From: Rapidithrix thailandica
GTDB lineage: Bacteria; Bacteroidota; Bacteroidia; Cytophagales; Flammeovirgaceae
DNA: 64,000 nt
NCBI RefSeq assembly: GCF_039710355.1
Contig: NZ_JBDKWZ010000025.1
Location: 1 to 64,000, forward strand
Reading direction: 5' to 3'
Notes under the pieces: generated by a model
Databases searched by the model: none
What the model saw: the letters and a program-made list of their open reading frames with translations, nothing else
Told to the model about the DNA's origin: nothing
In this document: one piece after another, positions 28,701 to 37,789 of the stretch
How the letters are laid out: every line of letters starts with the position of its first letter
Position numbering within the stretch: the stretch's first letter is position 1
Made by a program: the position numbers and the translations under genes

Positions 28701-29021
28701 ATGAATATGCTTAGCAGCACCTCAAGCGAAATACCGCTTGCTGCTTCAGGCATTGAAATTACGAACGGGCAAAACAACCACCAAACCAGCAAATTTGATT
28801 TAACCTTATATGTATATGACGATTTGCAAACTGAAGACCGGCCTTTTATCGAGTACAATACAGACCTGTTCGGCCCGGGTACCATTCAACGGTTTGTCAA
28901 CCGATACATCAGCCTTCTCAAAAAAATGAAAGAGGCCGGTACACAATCTTTGAATGAATTGCTTCAAGAAAGAGTGGAAATGCCCAAACTAAAAAGTCGC
29001 AAAGCCAACGTTTCCCTTTAA
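25734..29021 (+). CDS. NRPS-3: A-T-C (A-T of module 5, C of module 6)
   Basis: A 1095-residue synthetase starting directly with an adenylation domain. A5 motifs are partly unusual. Core A3 is FTSGSTGQPKIVEG (at 175), with the usual KG replaced. A5 is LYGTTEST instead of YGPTE. A8 is VKRRGIRINLSGI, lacking the usual glutamate. The TGD of A7 and the lysine of A10 (NPHGK) are present, so activity is still plausible. The specificity residues (D-A-K-A-L-A-L-I-L) match nothing I know. T5 has GGNS with Ser578. The closing C has HHIIGDS at 772, with Ser in place of the motif's Gly. The protein is followed by NRPS-4, which itself starts with a C-like domain. Confidence 0.9.
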   Translation: MKKIIHQRIEYSCKQFGPQTAVEEASGSYTYQQLSEAVNRLSTHILRKYPRKGGVVMVLLPRGFALVASLLASLKTGKVFLPVSPHLGQTSWNRIYDEVKPELVITNPAQLPFFNEVIQSNRQPVNHLLLTDVGVHSPEIYQWCETAYKKCQPKEITTPLRFPPADPQDSCYLYFTSGSTGQPKIVEGKLISLSHFIDWQVTELNYSEKSRVSQLAAPTFDASLKDMLPPLVTGGTLCIPSEDTMANIKHLHQWLQEKQISTLATVPSVFRALMQEIESANEKKHSLPSLRQILLAGEVLFGKDLFRWQKLEGSQATLINLYGTTESTILKSFHRINLKEDIRPEEPVSIGKPIGNTALLLLNEHLEICGVNEPGEVYIKTPFLSKGYFHDPKATEEIFVTNPLTGNASDILYKTGDTASYLPDGSVKLLGRKDRQVKRRGIRINLSGISASILSHDAVSEVYCMLRQDANKDPYLVGYFVGKEGVTKEEIRQYAQQKLNRYEVPDFFVQLNAFPLNPHGKLAIDQLPDPLASNSTNISHSGKALTQTEKELTSIWQAFFKIEKISPDDSFLQIGGNSLKAIQMGALITRNMNLNLGIAGIQQLFKTPVLRDFAAYLDIQKAKTEPVAPGISPAPPAPRYPVSFAQQQIYMACQTPESNQAYNMPNVYQIKGLLQPAFLLEAFTQLIKRFEILRTSFQEENGEIYQEIHEASAIVNNIVFIDLQNDPTQEQTIARHVSDCTTTVFELNQPGQLQITLLQTAPEHFVLAINIHHIIGDSWSAMLMAKELFTMYRSFVSNLKSDEVQPLPYQFKDYAVWERKQLQGKVLEDLKNYWTKHLGACLPKLNLHTDHTRPESRTMKGQRYEFALPTELTESIHQEASGLNVSSFAYLMSAFYLLLFKYSADEEIIIGLPIATRNQPGLEDQLGVFVNTLAIKTKVDTAQALENFIQLVHQNLQNGFKHQMYPFQELVNHYSQQRERHRTPIFDVAMNMLSSTSSEIPLAASGIEITNGQNNHQTSKFDLTLYVYDDLQTEDRPFIEYNTDLFGPGTIQRFVNRYISLLKKMKEAGTQSLNELLQERVEMPKLKSRKANVSL

Positions 29022-29058
29022 TCTAAATCCAATAATTTTTACATAAGCGAACGAACCT

Positions 29059-32000
29059 ATGACCATGAATACGCTCCCGGAACAAACTCCCCTCTCTTAT
29101 GTACAAGAACGTTTTTGGTTCATTAATACCTTTGAGAAGAATAACCTTTATGAAGGCGAACCGGTGTATCATAATTTACCGTTGATCGTTGCGATTGAAG
29201 GGCCACTTTCGAAATCTTCCCTATGCCAATCCCTTAACACATTGATACAGAGGCATGAGATCTTACGCTGTACGCTTAGCGCTCAAGAAGATCAACCACC
29301 CCAACTACAGATTCATAATACCTTATCCATTCCGGTGGAAGAACAAACCTTGTGTATGGACCTCTCAGAGGAGGAGCGGATGAAAACCCTCCGGCAACAG
29401 GTGAATGAACCCTTTACACTGGAAAGCGAGAACCTGCATCGTATAACACTTTATACACTCAATGATCATAAACATTATCTCGTGTGGACGTTCCATCATA
29501 TGGTATCGGACCGGGAATCGTTAAAAATCCTCTATAAGGAATTGCTTCAACTATATCAAGCCGGGCTAGAGGGAACCTCCCCTCAACTTCCGGAACTGGA
29601 ATTACACTATATTGACTATGCCCTATGGCAAAAAGAAATGCCGGATGAAGTGCAAGAAGGCCATTTGCTTTATTGGAAACACCGCCTCAAACCTCCTGTA
29701 CAAGCTTTGGAAATCCCTATGGATCGCATAAGGGAACATGTGCATATTTACCAAGGAGAAACTGTGGCGTTTACAATACCACCGGAGGATTACCAACGCT
29801 TAAAGAGGTTGGCACATACACTAAACGTTAGCACCAAAGAACTGTTCTACACAGCTTATCAAACCTTGCTTCACCGCTATTCGGGTTTAGATGAAATTGT
29901 GACCGGTACCCTGGGACAAAACCATCGTTCCCACCTTTGTGATGCTGTTGGCCCTGTAGATAACTTATTGGTCATTCGAAACATCATAGACTCCCGGGAA
30001 ACGTTTGCCTCTTTTGCCCAAAAAACAGCCAAGGCACTCCACGAAGCCCTACAGCATCAGGATATGCCTTTTGAGCAATTGAGTACCTTACTCAATCCTG
30101 CAAAGGATATGAGCCGAACCGCTTTTTTTGATATTCTTTTTCACTATGATGAAGCACCTGATACACAAACAATTAATACTACAAAATGGCAATATATAGA
30201 AACCAACCTCGGACTTGGTAAATACGATCATAATTTACTTATCCAAAAAGAAGACGGGCGGATTGCCGTTTACCTGACCTATAACAAACTCTACTATAGG
30301 CGAACAAGCATTGAGCAGTTTTGTGAAAACTTGCAGTATTTATTAAAAGCAATCCCGGACCATCCGGACGATGCCTTATCCCAACTACCCATACTACCCG
30401 GCCCGGAGAGGCAGGCACTCGTCAGCCAATTAAACCATACCAAAGTTGCATTTCCCCAAACGGCTACGATTCATCACCTGTTTGATCAAAAAGTACAGGA
30501 ATATCCCGACAACATCGCATTAGTATGTAAAAACACTACATATACCTATCAACAATTACATCAATATGCTAATCGCTTTGCCAATTATTTAAAAGATGAG
30601 AAAGCCGTCAAGCCCGGAGACAGGGTGGCGGTGATACTGGATCGTTCTGCGGAGATGATGGGGGTTCTATTGGGAATTCTTAAAGCCGGAGCCTGTTATA
30701 TTCCGGTAGATCCAAACTATCCGGAAGAACGGATCCGGTTCATTTTGGAAGATTCAAAAAGTAGCATAAAAGTAAACGATTGGCTGTTAGCAGACTTTCA
30801 GAAGAAAGCAACCCATATCTCCACAACAGCTCCTACCGTAGTCGTTGATCCGGAATCTTTGGCTTATGTCATTTATACCTCCGGTACCACCGGAAAACCC
30901 AAGGGAGTAAAAGTCTGTCACCGGAATGTGGTACGGCTCTTTTTTAACGAAGCCAACCTGTTTGATTTTACCCAACAAGATGTCTGGACCTTGTTCCATT
31001 CCTATTGTTTTGACTTCTCCGTTTGGGAAATGTATGGTGCCTTGCTTTTCGGAGGCAAGTTGGTGGTAGTACCTGTAATGGTCGCCAAGGATACGGAGTT
31101 GTTTTGGGGCCTTCTCAACGAGCAAAGGGTTAGTATTCTGAACCAAACGCCTTCTGCCTTCTACCGGCTTATAGAAATCGATGCCGGAAAAGATCAATTA
31201 GCTAGCCTACGCAAAATCATCTTTGGAGGAGAGGCTTTGGCGCCTGTAAAATTGAAGACATGGTACCAAAAATACCCGGACGCCCTCTTGATTAATATGT
31301 ATGGTATTACTGAAACTACGGTCCATGTAACCTATAAGGAAATCACTGCCTACGAAATCGAAAACAACATCAACAGTATTGGCCATCCTATTCCCACACT
31401 GGGTTGTATCCTATTGGATCAGCGCCAAAACCTGGTACCCCGTGGTGTGGCCGGAGAACTGTATGTCTACGGGGAAGGAGTAAGTTACGGATACCTCAAC
31501 CGGCCGGAATTGACCAAAGAACGCTTTGTAGACCTGCCTCAATTACCGGGGCAAAAACTGTATCGTTCGGGTGACCTGGCCCGCTTGCTTGGAAACGGCG
31601 AGTTGGAATATCTCGGAAGAATTGACAAGCAAGTAAAAATCAGGGGACACCGTATTGAGTTGGGAGAGCTGGAAACCAATCTATTGAAACACCCGCAGGT
31701 GGCCCATACGGTGGTCACCACGCGCAAAGACGAATGGGGAGAAGCGTACCTGGTTGCTTACTATACCAGTTCTTCTGCCTTATCCCCCAAAGAGCTGAGA
31801 AGGCATATTCAGGAAATGGTGCCCGCTTATATGGTGCCTTCTTATTTTGTCCCCATAAAAGAAATTCCGTTAACATCCAATGGCAAGGCGGATCTACAAA
31901 AATTACCCGAACCAACCAATGTGGCGCAAGAAGAAAGTCTTTACCTGGCGCCTCAAACTTCTATAGAACAACAACTGGCAGAAATTTGGAGCCAAGTGTT

Positions 32001-35000
32001 GGGAATTAACAGAATCAGCCGGAACGATAATTTCTTTGAAATTGGCGGGCATAGCTTAAAGGCTACCCAAGTAGTATCCCGAATCAATGAACAATTAGGA
32101 AAAAAGCTCAAACTCAGCGATATTTTTGCGCATCCCGTACTGGAAGAGTTGGCCGGAAATATCTCCGACCTCCAAGAAAGTCAAGCTCCTCAGCTACCTG
32201 TTGCCCCTAAACAAAAGGAGTATCCGCTTTCTCCCGCTCAAAAGAGGCTCTGGGTATTGCAACAAATGGAAGAAAATTCCACTACGTATAATATTTCCAA
32301 TGCCTATCTCCTGTATCAACCTATAGACCCTGAAATCATGTACCGGGCACTTAGCCAACTCATCAAGCGGCATGATATTCTGCGAACGGTTTTTCATCAA
32401 AAAGGAGATGAAGATGCCATTCAGCAAGTTGTAAAACCGGAAGACCTCAACGGTTACTTTACCTACGAAGAGCTGAGCCAACATCAACTTTCGGAAACTC
32501 AATTGGCAGCACATATGCAACAAGCTGCCAAACGGCCTTTTGATTTAACTACTCCTCCCTTATTGAGAATCATGTTAATCAAGTGGAAAGAAGGAGCCTA
32601 TCTACTGGGTTATGTGATGCATCATATCATCAGCGATGGCTGGTCTATGAAGGTGTTCTTTACAGAACTGACCCTATGTTATCAAGAGATTGCAACAGAG
32701 AAAAAAATCACACTTGACCCTTTGCCTTTTCAGTATACGGATTATGCGGTCTGGTTTCAGGAACAGGTCAAACAAGGGCAATTACAGAAACAAGGTCTTT
32801 ATTGGCAAGAACAATTCAGAAAGGCCTGGTACCGCAGTGATCTCGGTATCCAAAAACCAAGGCCCGAGGTGAAAACTTATGATGGAGCTAAAAAAGATTT
32901 TCAACTTGGCCGGGAAGTCCTCAATTTATTGAGACAGAACTGCCAGGCAAAAAACGCCACCCTTTTTATGGGGCTTCATACTACCCTGAATGCCTTGATG
33001 GCTTTGTATACAAAAATACCGGACACGATCCTTGGCATTCCGGTAGCAGGCCGCGAGGGTCTGGGTTTAGAAAAGCAGATTGGCTTTTATGTCAATACTC
33101 TGGCCATCCGTACTACCTTTAGCCTTCAGGATTCTTTTAATAGCCTTTTAAAGGTTACCAAAGAACAAGATAAAAACGCCTTTGAAAACCAACTTTACCC
33201 CTTCGACCAGCTTGTAGAAGACCTCCGGCTCAAAAGAGATGTCAGTCGCAGTCCGCTCTTTGATATAATGCTCGTCTTGCAAAATACCACGGATATCCAA
33301 TTAGAAACCACTGTTAAAAATATTCCGGTAAAACCGCTGGTCTATACCAATGAAAGCAGCAAGTTTGACCTAACTTGGTTTTTTGTAGAAACAGAACAGG
33401 GCCTTTTGTTGCGCATGGAGTACAATACGGATCTTTACGAAGAGGCCACCATTGAACAATTGAAAAATCACTTTCTTTTGCTTTTACAAGCAATGCTCCG
33501 TCAGCCTGAAACTCCCATAGATGAATTAGCAATACTTCAACCCCAGGAAGAGAAGCAACTCAGCACCTACCGGCAAAAGATACTAAGTCAGCAAATGGAA
33601 ACAGCCGGATTATTTCAAAGCGACACCAGCAAAGTACAAAGTTATGTACCTCCTCAAACTTCCGAAGAAACAATGCTGGCAACGGTCTGGAGTCAACTAT
33701 TAAATGTTTCACAACCGGGACGAAACGATGACTTCTTTGCATTGGGTGGGGATTCGATCAAGGCCATCCAGTTGGTTTCTCAGCTCAAAAAATATGACTA
33801 TCATCTTACCGTGCCTCTTGTCATGCGTTATCCTTCTCTTAAAGAGATGGCTGCACAACTTTCTAAAAACCACACGCTAACCGAGGAAAAAGCCATTACC
33901 GGAAATGTACCGCTCAGCCCTATTCAACATTACTTTTTTGAAGAAATACAGATCGATAACCACTATTATAATCAGTCTGTGGTATTGACAAATGCCTCAG
34001 GTTTTCACCCGGAAAACGTACAACAAACCCTACAGTGGCTAAGTGTTGCCCATGATATGTTGCGGGCAGTGTTTCGTTTTCAGGAGGGAAATTGGCAACA
34101 GGTTGTTTTGCCTCAACAAATCATTCCCCTTGAAAAATATCAGCTTCAGGATCATCCGTTCGAGCATTATAAACACTTTATCGACCAAAAATCCAGTGAA
34201 CATCAAGGTAATCTTTCACTGGAAAAAGGCCCTCTTTTCCAAGCTGTATTATTCCGGTTGAAAGACCAGGACCGTTTATTACTTATAGCCCATCATCTCA
34301 TCATCGATGGTGTTTCCTGGAGAATCCTTCTGGAAGACTTCATGGAAATCTATAAAGCAATTGGCAATAGTACCCCCTTACCCTCCCCTGTGAGGACCCA
34401 TAGTTATAAGCGTTGGTCTGATACCTTACAAGCAGTCAGTCAGGGTCAACTATTGCAAGACAAACTATCCATTTGGCAAACCCAGGCCTCTTGTTTAAAA
34501 TCCCTTCCGGGAAAAAAAACAATTGTCCACAATCTGGCAGCGGAAACAGAACAAATACACCGTAAGCTTTCAGCCGGAAATATTCGAGAAGCACAACAAA
34601 CTGTCCGTAAGATAGGAGCCAACTTACAGGACCTGTTGCTTGCTGCACTTAACTGCTCCATACAGCAAAACGTTGGCAATACTCAAGTGGGTATAATGAT
34701 AGAAAGCCATGGCCGGGATAGTATCAAGCACCTCGACCTGAGTCATACAGTTGGCTGGTTTACAACATTATACCCTGTAATCTTACCATCACTTGATAAA
34801 AAAGAACTGCTCACCTATCTGATGGAAACCAAAGAAGCGATTCGGAAATACAGTCGTAACGGCAGTTATTACGGTATAGGAAAATACCTGACCCAAGCCG
34901 CTTTGCCGGAAGAACCGGACATGTGTTTTAACTACCTGGGACAGTTCCAGTCCGGTACAGAAGAAGTCAAAGACATCCAGTTCTCTACCGAAGCCCGAGG

Positions 35001-36645
35001 CACGGAACGCGCCAACAAACAAGAACGGCTTTTTGCCCTGGAATTCACGGCTTCCCTGATAGACCAACAAATCGTCATCAGTATCAAATACAATCCCGCA
35101 CAATATACACCGGCAAGCATTCAAGCATTGATCCGCCATTGGGAAAATTCTATAGACCAACTGAAAGAGGCTGTAAACACTGTAGGAAAAGCCTCGCTGA
35201 CTCCCAGCGATGTAAGTGCAAAAGGCCTCTCTTTGCCCGCCATGTTAGCCTTGCAGCAACAGTACAAAGTAGAAGCAATCTATGCACTCAGCCCATTACA
35301 ACTCAGCTTTTTCTTCCATCAACTGCGCTACCCGGATACCGGTTCCTATTTCGAACAAATGCGGTACAGGCTCCGGGGAAACATTTCTGCGGAAACCTTC
35401 AAAGAAGCCTTACAAGTCCTCACCCGCAAGCATGCGGTTATGCGTAGCCTCTTCCGGGATGACTTGGCTCCCCAACCCGTTCAGGTGGTGCTGGCCGATG
35501 AGCAGATCATGTATCTTTTTGAGGATCTTCGTTCCCTTTCCACAAATGCACAAAACCAACTTCTGGAACAATACGCAACAGATGACCGGCAAAAGGGCTT
35601 TCAGCTCACTGAAGAAGTACCCCTCCGTTTCCAACTGTTCCGTTTGGCTGACGAGGAGTTTGAGTTTGTCCTTAGTTATCACCATATCCTCATGGACGGT
35701 TGGTGCATACCCATTATTCTCAATGATTTTCAAACGGTTTATACGGCACTTCGGGCAGGAGTCCAACCACAATTAGCGCCATCAGCGCCTTACGAATCCT
35801 ATATCCGTTGGCTTGAAGATTATCCACAGGAACAAGGCAAACACTATTGGCGGCAATTGCTCCAAGGGTATCACTCAGATACGACCCTTGGCATAAACCG
35901 TACGGCTCCGGAATTATACAAAGCTTCGCGCAATTTGCTCTACGAAGAATTCATCTTAAAAGGAGCAGACTACCATCTGTTAAGCAACTTGATTCAAGCC
36001 CAAAAACTTACCCTCAACGAAGTCATTCAAGCACTATGGGGAATCTATCTCGCCCAAGTAAATGCGCGGGAGGATGTCGTGTTCGGCACGGTGGTTTCAG
36101 GGCGCCCTCCCGAACTGAAAGGAGTCGAGCGGATGGTCGGACTCTTTATTAACACTTTGCCTGTCCGGGTTCGTTTTCAACAGGAAGAAACGCTACTTCA
36201 ATTAATTCAAACGCTACGGAAACAGGCCATAGAGGGCTTGCCTTACCATTATACCCAACTTGCCGACTTACAAACCCTCCATCCTAAGGGACAGCTCTTC
36301 AACCATATCCTTGTTTTCCGGAATTACCCCATAGGAAAACAAACGGAAACGGCACCCTGGAGCTTAATGGACCTAAAAGCATATGAGCCAAATAGTTTCG
36401 ACTTTACCATTCATGTATTGCCGGAGCCGGATTGCCTCAAAATACGCTTTGTATATCACCCCGACTGCTACGCGGCTAAAGATATTCAACATCTCAGGGA
36501 AATATTCGGACAGATGCTCATTGCTTTTCTAAACAAAACCCATCAAACCATCGGAGAACAACTCGACAGGATAGAAAACCTTCGGAAAGACTTCCGTAAA
36601 TCCGGCAAAAGAAACCGACTCAACAGGTTAAAAACAGAATCCTAA
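29059..36645 (+). CDS. NRPS-4: C*-A-T-C-T-E-C (module 6, A-less module 7, C of module 8)
   Basis: A 2528-residue synthetase. C* (HHMVSDR at 146-152; Arg replaces the motif Gly), A6 (YTSGTTGKPKG at 606), T6 (GGHS, Ser999), C (HHIISDG at 1188), T7 (GGDS, Ser1566), E (HHLIIDGVSWR at 1745), C (HHILMDG at 2208). A6 reads D-F-W-N-I-G-M-V-H, the classical Thr code. Between the second C and T7 there are only about 50-60 linker residues, so module 7 has no adenylation domain. T7 carries the GGDS form usual before epimerases. The last C has the HHILMDGW form and SYFEQ region typical of D-C-L condensation, consistent with following an E domain. The C* follows another C at the end of NRPS-3. The translation start may be either of two close ATGs (29059 or 29065). 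Confidence 0.93.
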   Translation: MTMNTLPEQTPLSYVQERFWFINTFEKNNLYEGEPVYHNLPLIVAIEGPLSKSSLCQSLNTLIQRHEILRCTLSAQEDQPPQLQIHNTLSIPVEEQTLCMDLSEEERMKTLRQQVNEPFTLESENLHRITLYTLNDHKHYLVWTFHHMVSDRESLKILYKELLQLYQAGLEGTSPQLPELELHYIDYALWQKEMPDEVQEGHLLYWKHRLKPPVQALEIPMDRIREHVHIYQGETVAFTIPPEDYQRLKRLAHTLNVSTKELFYTAYQTLLHRYSGLDEIVTGTLGQNHRSHLCDAVGPVDNLLVIRNIIDSRETFASFAQKTAKALHEALQHQDMPFEQLSTLLNPAKDMSRTAFFDILFHYDEAPDTQTINTTKWQYIETNLGLGKYDHNLLIQKEDGRIAVYLTYNKLYYRRTSIEQFCENLQYLLKAIPDHPDDALSQLPILPGPERQALVSQLNHTKVAFPQTATIHHLFDQKVQEYPDNIALVCKNTTYTYQQLHQYANRFANYLKDEKAVKPGDRVAVILDRSAEMMGVLLGILKAGACYIPVDPNYPEERIRFILEDSKSSIKVNDWLLADFQKKATHISTTAPTVVVDPESLAYVIYTSGTTGKPKGVKVCHRNVVRLFFNEANLFDFTQQDVWTLFHSYCFDFSVWEMYGALLFGGKLVVVPVMVAKDTELFWGLLNEQRVSILNQTPSAFYRLIEIDAGKDQLASLRKIIFGGEALAPVKLKTWYQKYPDALLINMYGITETTVHVTYKEITAYEIENNINSIGHPIPTLGCILLDQRQNLVPRGVAGELYVYGEGVSYGYLNRPELTKERFVDLPQLPGQKLYRSGDLARLLGNGELEYLGRIDKQVKIRGHRIELGELETNLLKHPQVAHTVVTTRKDEWGEAYLVAYYTSSSALSPKELRRHIQEMVPAYMVPSYFVPIKEIPLTSNGKADLQKLPEPTNVAQEESLYLAPQTSIEQQLAEIWSQVLGINRISRNDNFFEIGGHSLKATQVVSRINEQLGKKLKLSDIFAHPVLEELAGNISDLQESQAPQLPVAPKQKEYPLSPAQKRLWVLQQMEENSTTYNISNAYLLYQPIDPEIMYRALSQLIKRHDILRTVFHQKGDEDAIQQVVKPEDLNGYFTYEELSQHQLSETQLAAHMQQAAKRPFDLTTPPLLRIMLIKWKEGAYLLGYVMHHIISDGWSMKVFFTELTLCYQEIATEKKITLDPLPFQYTDYAVWFQEQVKQGQLQKQGLYWQEQFRKAWYRSDLGIQKPRPEVKTYDGAKKDFQLGREVLNLLRQNCQAKNATLFMGLHTTLNALMALYTKIPDTILGIPVAGREGLGLEKQIGFYVNTLAIRTTFSLQDSFNSLLKVTKEQDKNAFENQLYPFDQLVEDLRLKRDVSRSPLFDIMLVLQNTTDIQLETTVKNIPVKPLVYTNESSKFDLTWFFVETEQGLLLRMEYNTDLYEEATIEQLKNHFLLLLQAMLRQPETPIDELAILQPQEEKQLSTYRQKILSQQMETAGLFQSDTSKVQSYVPPQTSEETMLATVWSQLLNVSQPGRNDDFFALGGDSIKAIQLVSQLKKYDYHLTVPLVMRYPSLKEMAAQLSKNHTLTEEKAITGNVPLSPIQHYFFEEIQIDNHYYNQSVVLTNASGFHPENVQQTLQWLSVAHDMLRAVFRFQEGNWQQVVLPQQIIPLEKYQLQDHPFEHYKHFIDQKSSEHQGNLSLEKGPLFQAVLFRLKDQDRLLLIAHHLIIDGVSWRILLEDFMEIYKAIGNSTPLPSPVRTHSYKRWSDTLQAVSQGQLLQDKLSIWQTQASCLKSLPGKKTIVHNLAAETEQIHRKLSAGNIREAQQTVRKIGANLQDLLLAALNCSIQQNVGNTQVGIMIESHGRDSIKHLDLSHTVGWFTTLYPVILPSLDKKELLTYLMETKEAIRKYSRNGSYYGIGKYLTQAALPEEPDMCFNYLGQFQSGTEEVKDIQFSTEARGTERANKQERLFALEFTASLIDQQIVISIKYNPAQYTPASIQALIRHWENSIDQLKEAVNTVGKASLTPSDVSAKGLSLPAMLALQQQYKVEAIYALSPLQLSFFFHQLRYPDTGSYFEQMRYRLRGNISAETFKEALQVLTRKHAVMRSLFRDDLAPQPVQVVLADEQIMYLFEDLRSLSTNAQNQLLEQYATDDRQKGFQLTEEVPLRFQLFRLADEEFEFVLSYHHILMDGWCIPIILNDFQTVYTALRAGVQPQLAPSAPYESYIRWLEDYPQEQGKHYWRQLLQGYHSDTTLGINRTAPELYKASRNLLYEEFILKGADYHLLSNLIQAQKLTLNEVIQALWGIYLAQVNAREDVVFGTVVSGRPPELKGVERMVGLFINTLPVRVRFQQEETLLQLIQTLRKQAIEGLPYHYTQLADLQTLHPKGQLFNHILVFRNYPIGKQTETAPWSLMDLKAYEPNSFDFTIHVLPEPDCLKIRFVYHPDCYAAKDIQHLREIFGQMLIAFLNKTHQTIGEQLDRIENLRKDFRKSGKRNRLNRLKTES

Positions 36646-36679
36646 ACCCTATTCGCCAAAGCAAAAAGAGAGACAACCT

Positions 36680-37744
36680 ATGAAATCCAGAAAAATCAGA
36701 AAGGGACTCGTTCAGCACAAAGCCACACCAGCCGTAATGCAGCAAAAGTTGGTGGAGAAAACTCCTTTACAGGAAGACGCTGGCCCTTTACTCATCCGGG
36801 CTACCATGAGTGGTATTTTATTACAAGCATGGCTCCACGAAAATAAGAATGAAGTCAGAGACTTATTGAATCAATACGGAGGAATACTGTTCAGAGGATT
36901 CGCCATTGACACAAAAGAAAAATTCAAGTCCTTGGTTGACCATTTGGAACTTCACGCCTTGGAGTACACCATGCGGTCCTCTCCCCGTTACGAAGTCGGG
37001 GATAAGGTGTATCATTCTACCACATACCCTGCCGACCGGATGATTCAAATGCATACGGAATCCTCCTATGCAATGACCTGGCCGATGAAAGCTCTTTTTT
37101 GTTGCATCACACCCGCTGAGGTACAAGGTGAAACACCGGTCGCAGATACCCGCCAAGTCTTAAAGCGGTTAAGCCCTGAACTTAAAGGGAAATTCTCCCG
37201 GCTGGGGGTGAAATATGTGCGGAACCTCTCCCGGAAACTCGGCCTCTCTTGGCAAGAAGTTTTTCAGACAGAAGATAAGAATCTCGTTGAAGCTGAATGC
37301 ATCCGCAATCATATGTGCTATACCTGGAAAAGTCAAGAGGAGCTGAGAATCGAATGGAACAAACAGGCCATTTACACCCACCCCTATAGCGGTGAGCTTG
37401 TTTGGTTTAACCATGCCTTTTTCTTTAACCAATATACACTTTCAGAGCATCTCCGGGAGGTTCTTGATGCAGATTCACTGCCTTTCAATACCTCTTTCGG
37501 AGACGGCTCTCCTATTTCCCGGCAGGAGTTTGAGGAATTGAAAAACGCCTGGGAGCAAAGCATGTTTGTATTTCCCTGGCAAAAAGGAGATGTCCTCTTT
37601 CTGGATAATATGCTGATGGCTCATGGCCGGATGCCCTTCCAAGGAAAACGGCAAATACTGGTATCGTTGCTGGAACCCATGAGCGAAAAGGATTTCCATA
37701 AAGAAAATCAAAACATTCCCTTGAACGACTCTCCGGCCTTTTAA
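36680..37744 (+). CDS. Fe(II)/2-oxoglutarate oxygenase, TauD superfamily, SyrP/AsnO-like beta-hydroxylase
   Basis: The 354 residues fit TauD/TfdA-type oxygenases. The iron triad is visible as His125 and Glu127 (QMHTESSYA) and His315 (LMAHGRMPFQ). Arg324 in GKRQI is the likely 2-oxoglutarate anchor. The HxE form (rather than HxD) and the WPMKALFCC and GETPVADTR segments are typical of NRPS-linked beta-hydroxylases such as SyrP and AsnO. It lies between NRPS-4 and NRPS-5 with gaps of 34 and 45 bases. NRPS-5 reads as Asn-activating, so the most likely job is hydroxylating the beta carbon of Asn (free or carrier-bound). Hydroxylation of another residue cannot be excluded. Confidence 0.87.
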   Translation: MKSRKIRKGLVQHKATPAVMQQKLVEKTPLQEDAGPLLIRATMSGILLQAWLHENKNEVRDLLNQYGGILFRGFAIDTKEKFKSLVDHLELHALEYTMRSSPRYEVGDKVYHSTTYPADRMIQMHTESSYAMTWPMKALFCCITPAEVQGETPVADTRQVLKRLSPELKGKFSRLGVKYVRNLSRKLGLSWQEVFQTEDKNLVEAECIRNHMCYTWKSQEELRIEWNKQAIYTHPYSGELVWFNHAFFFNQYTLSEHLREVLDADSLPFNTSFGDGSPISRQEFEELKNAWEQSMFVFPWQKGDVLFLDNMLMAHGRMPFQGKRQILVSLLEPMSEKDFHKENQNIPLNDSPAF

Positions 37745-37789
37745 TACTTCCGGAATAAGCTTTTAATAAACACATCACTTACTTAACTC

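Noticed and set aside
33540..33700. Possible cryptic adenylation domain between C and T in NRPS-4
   Set aside because: Only about 50-60 residues lie between the domain ends, with no A-domain core motif in any position.
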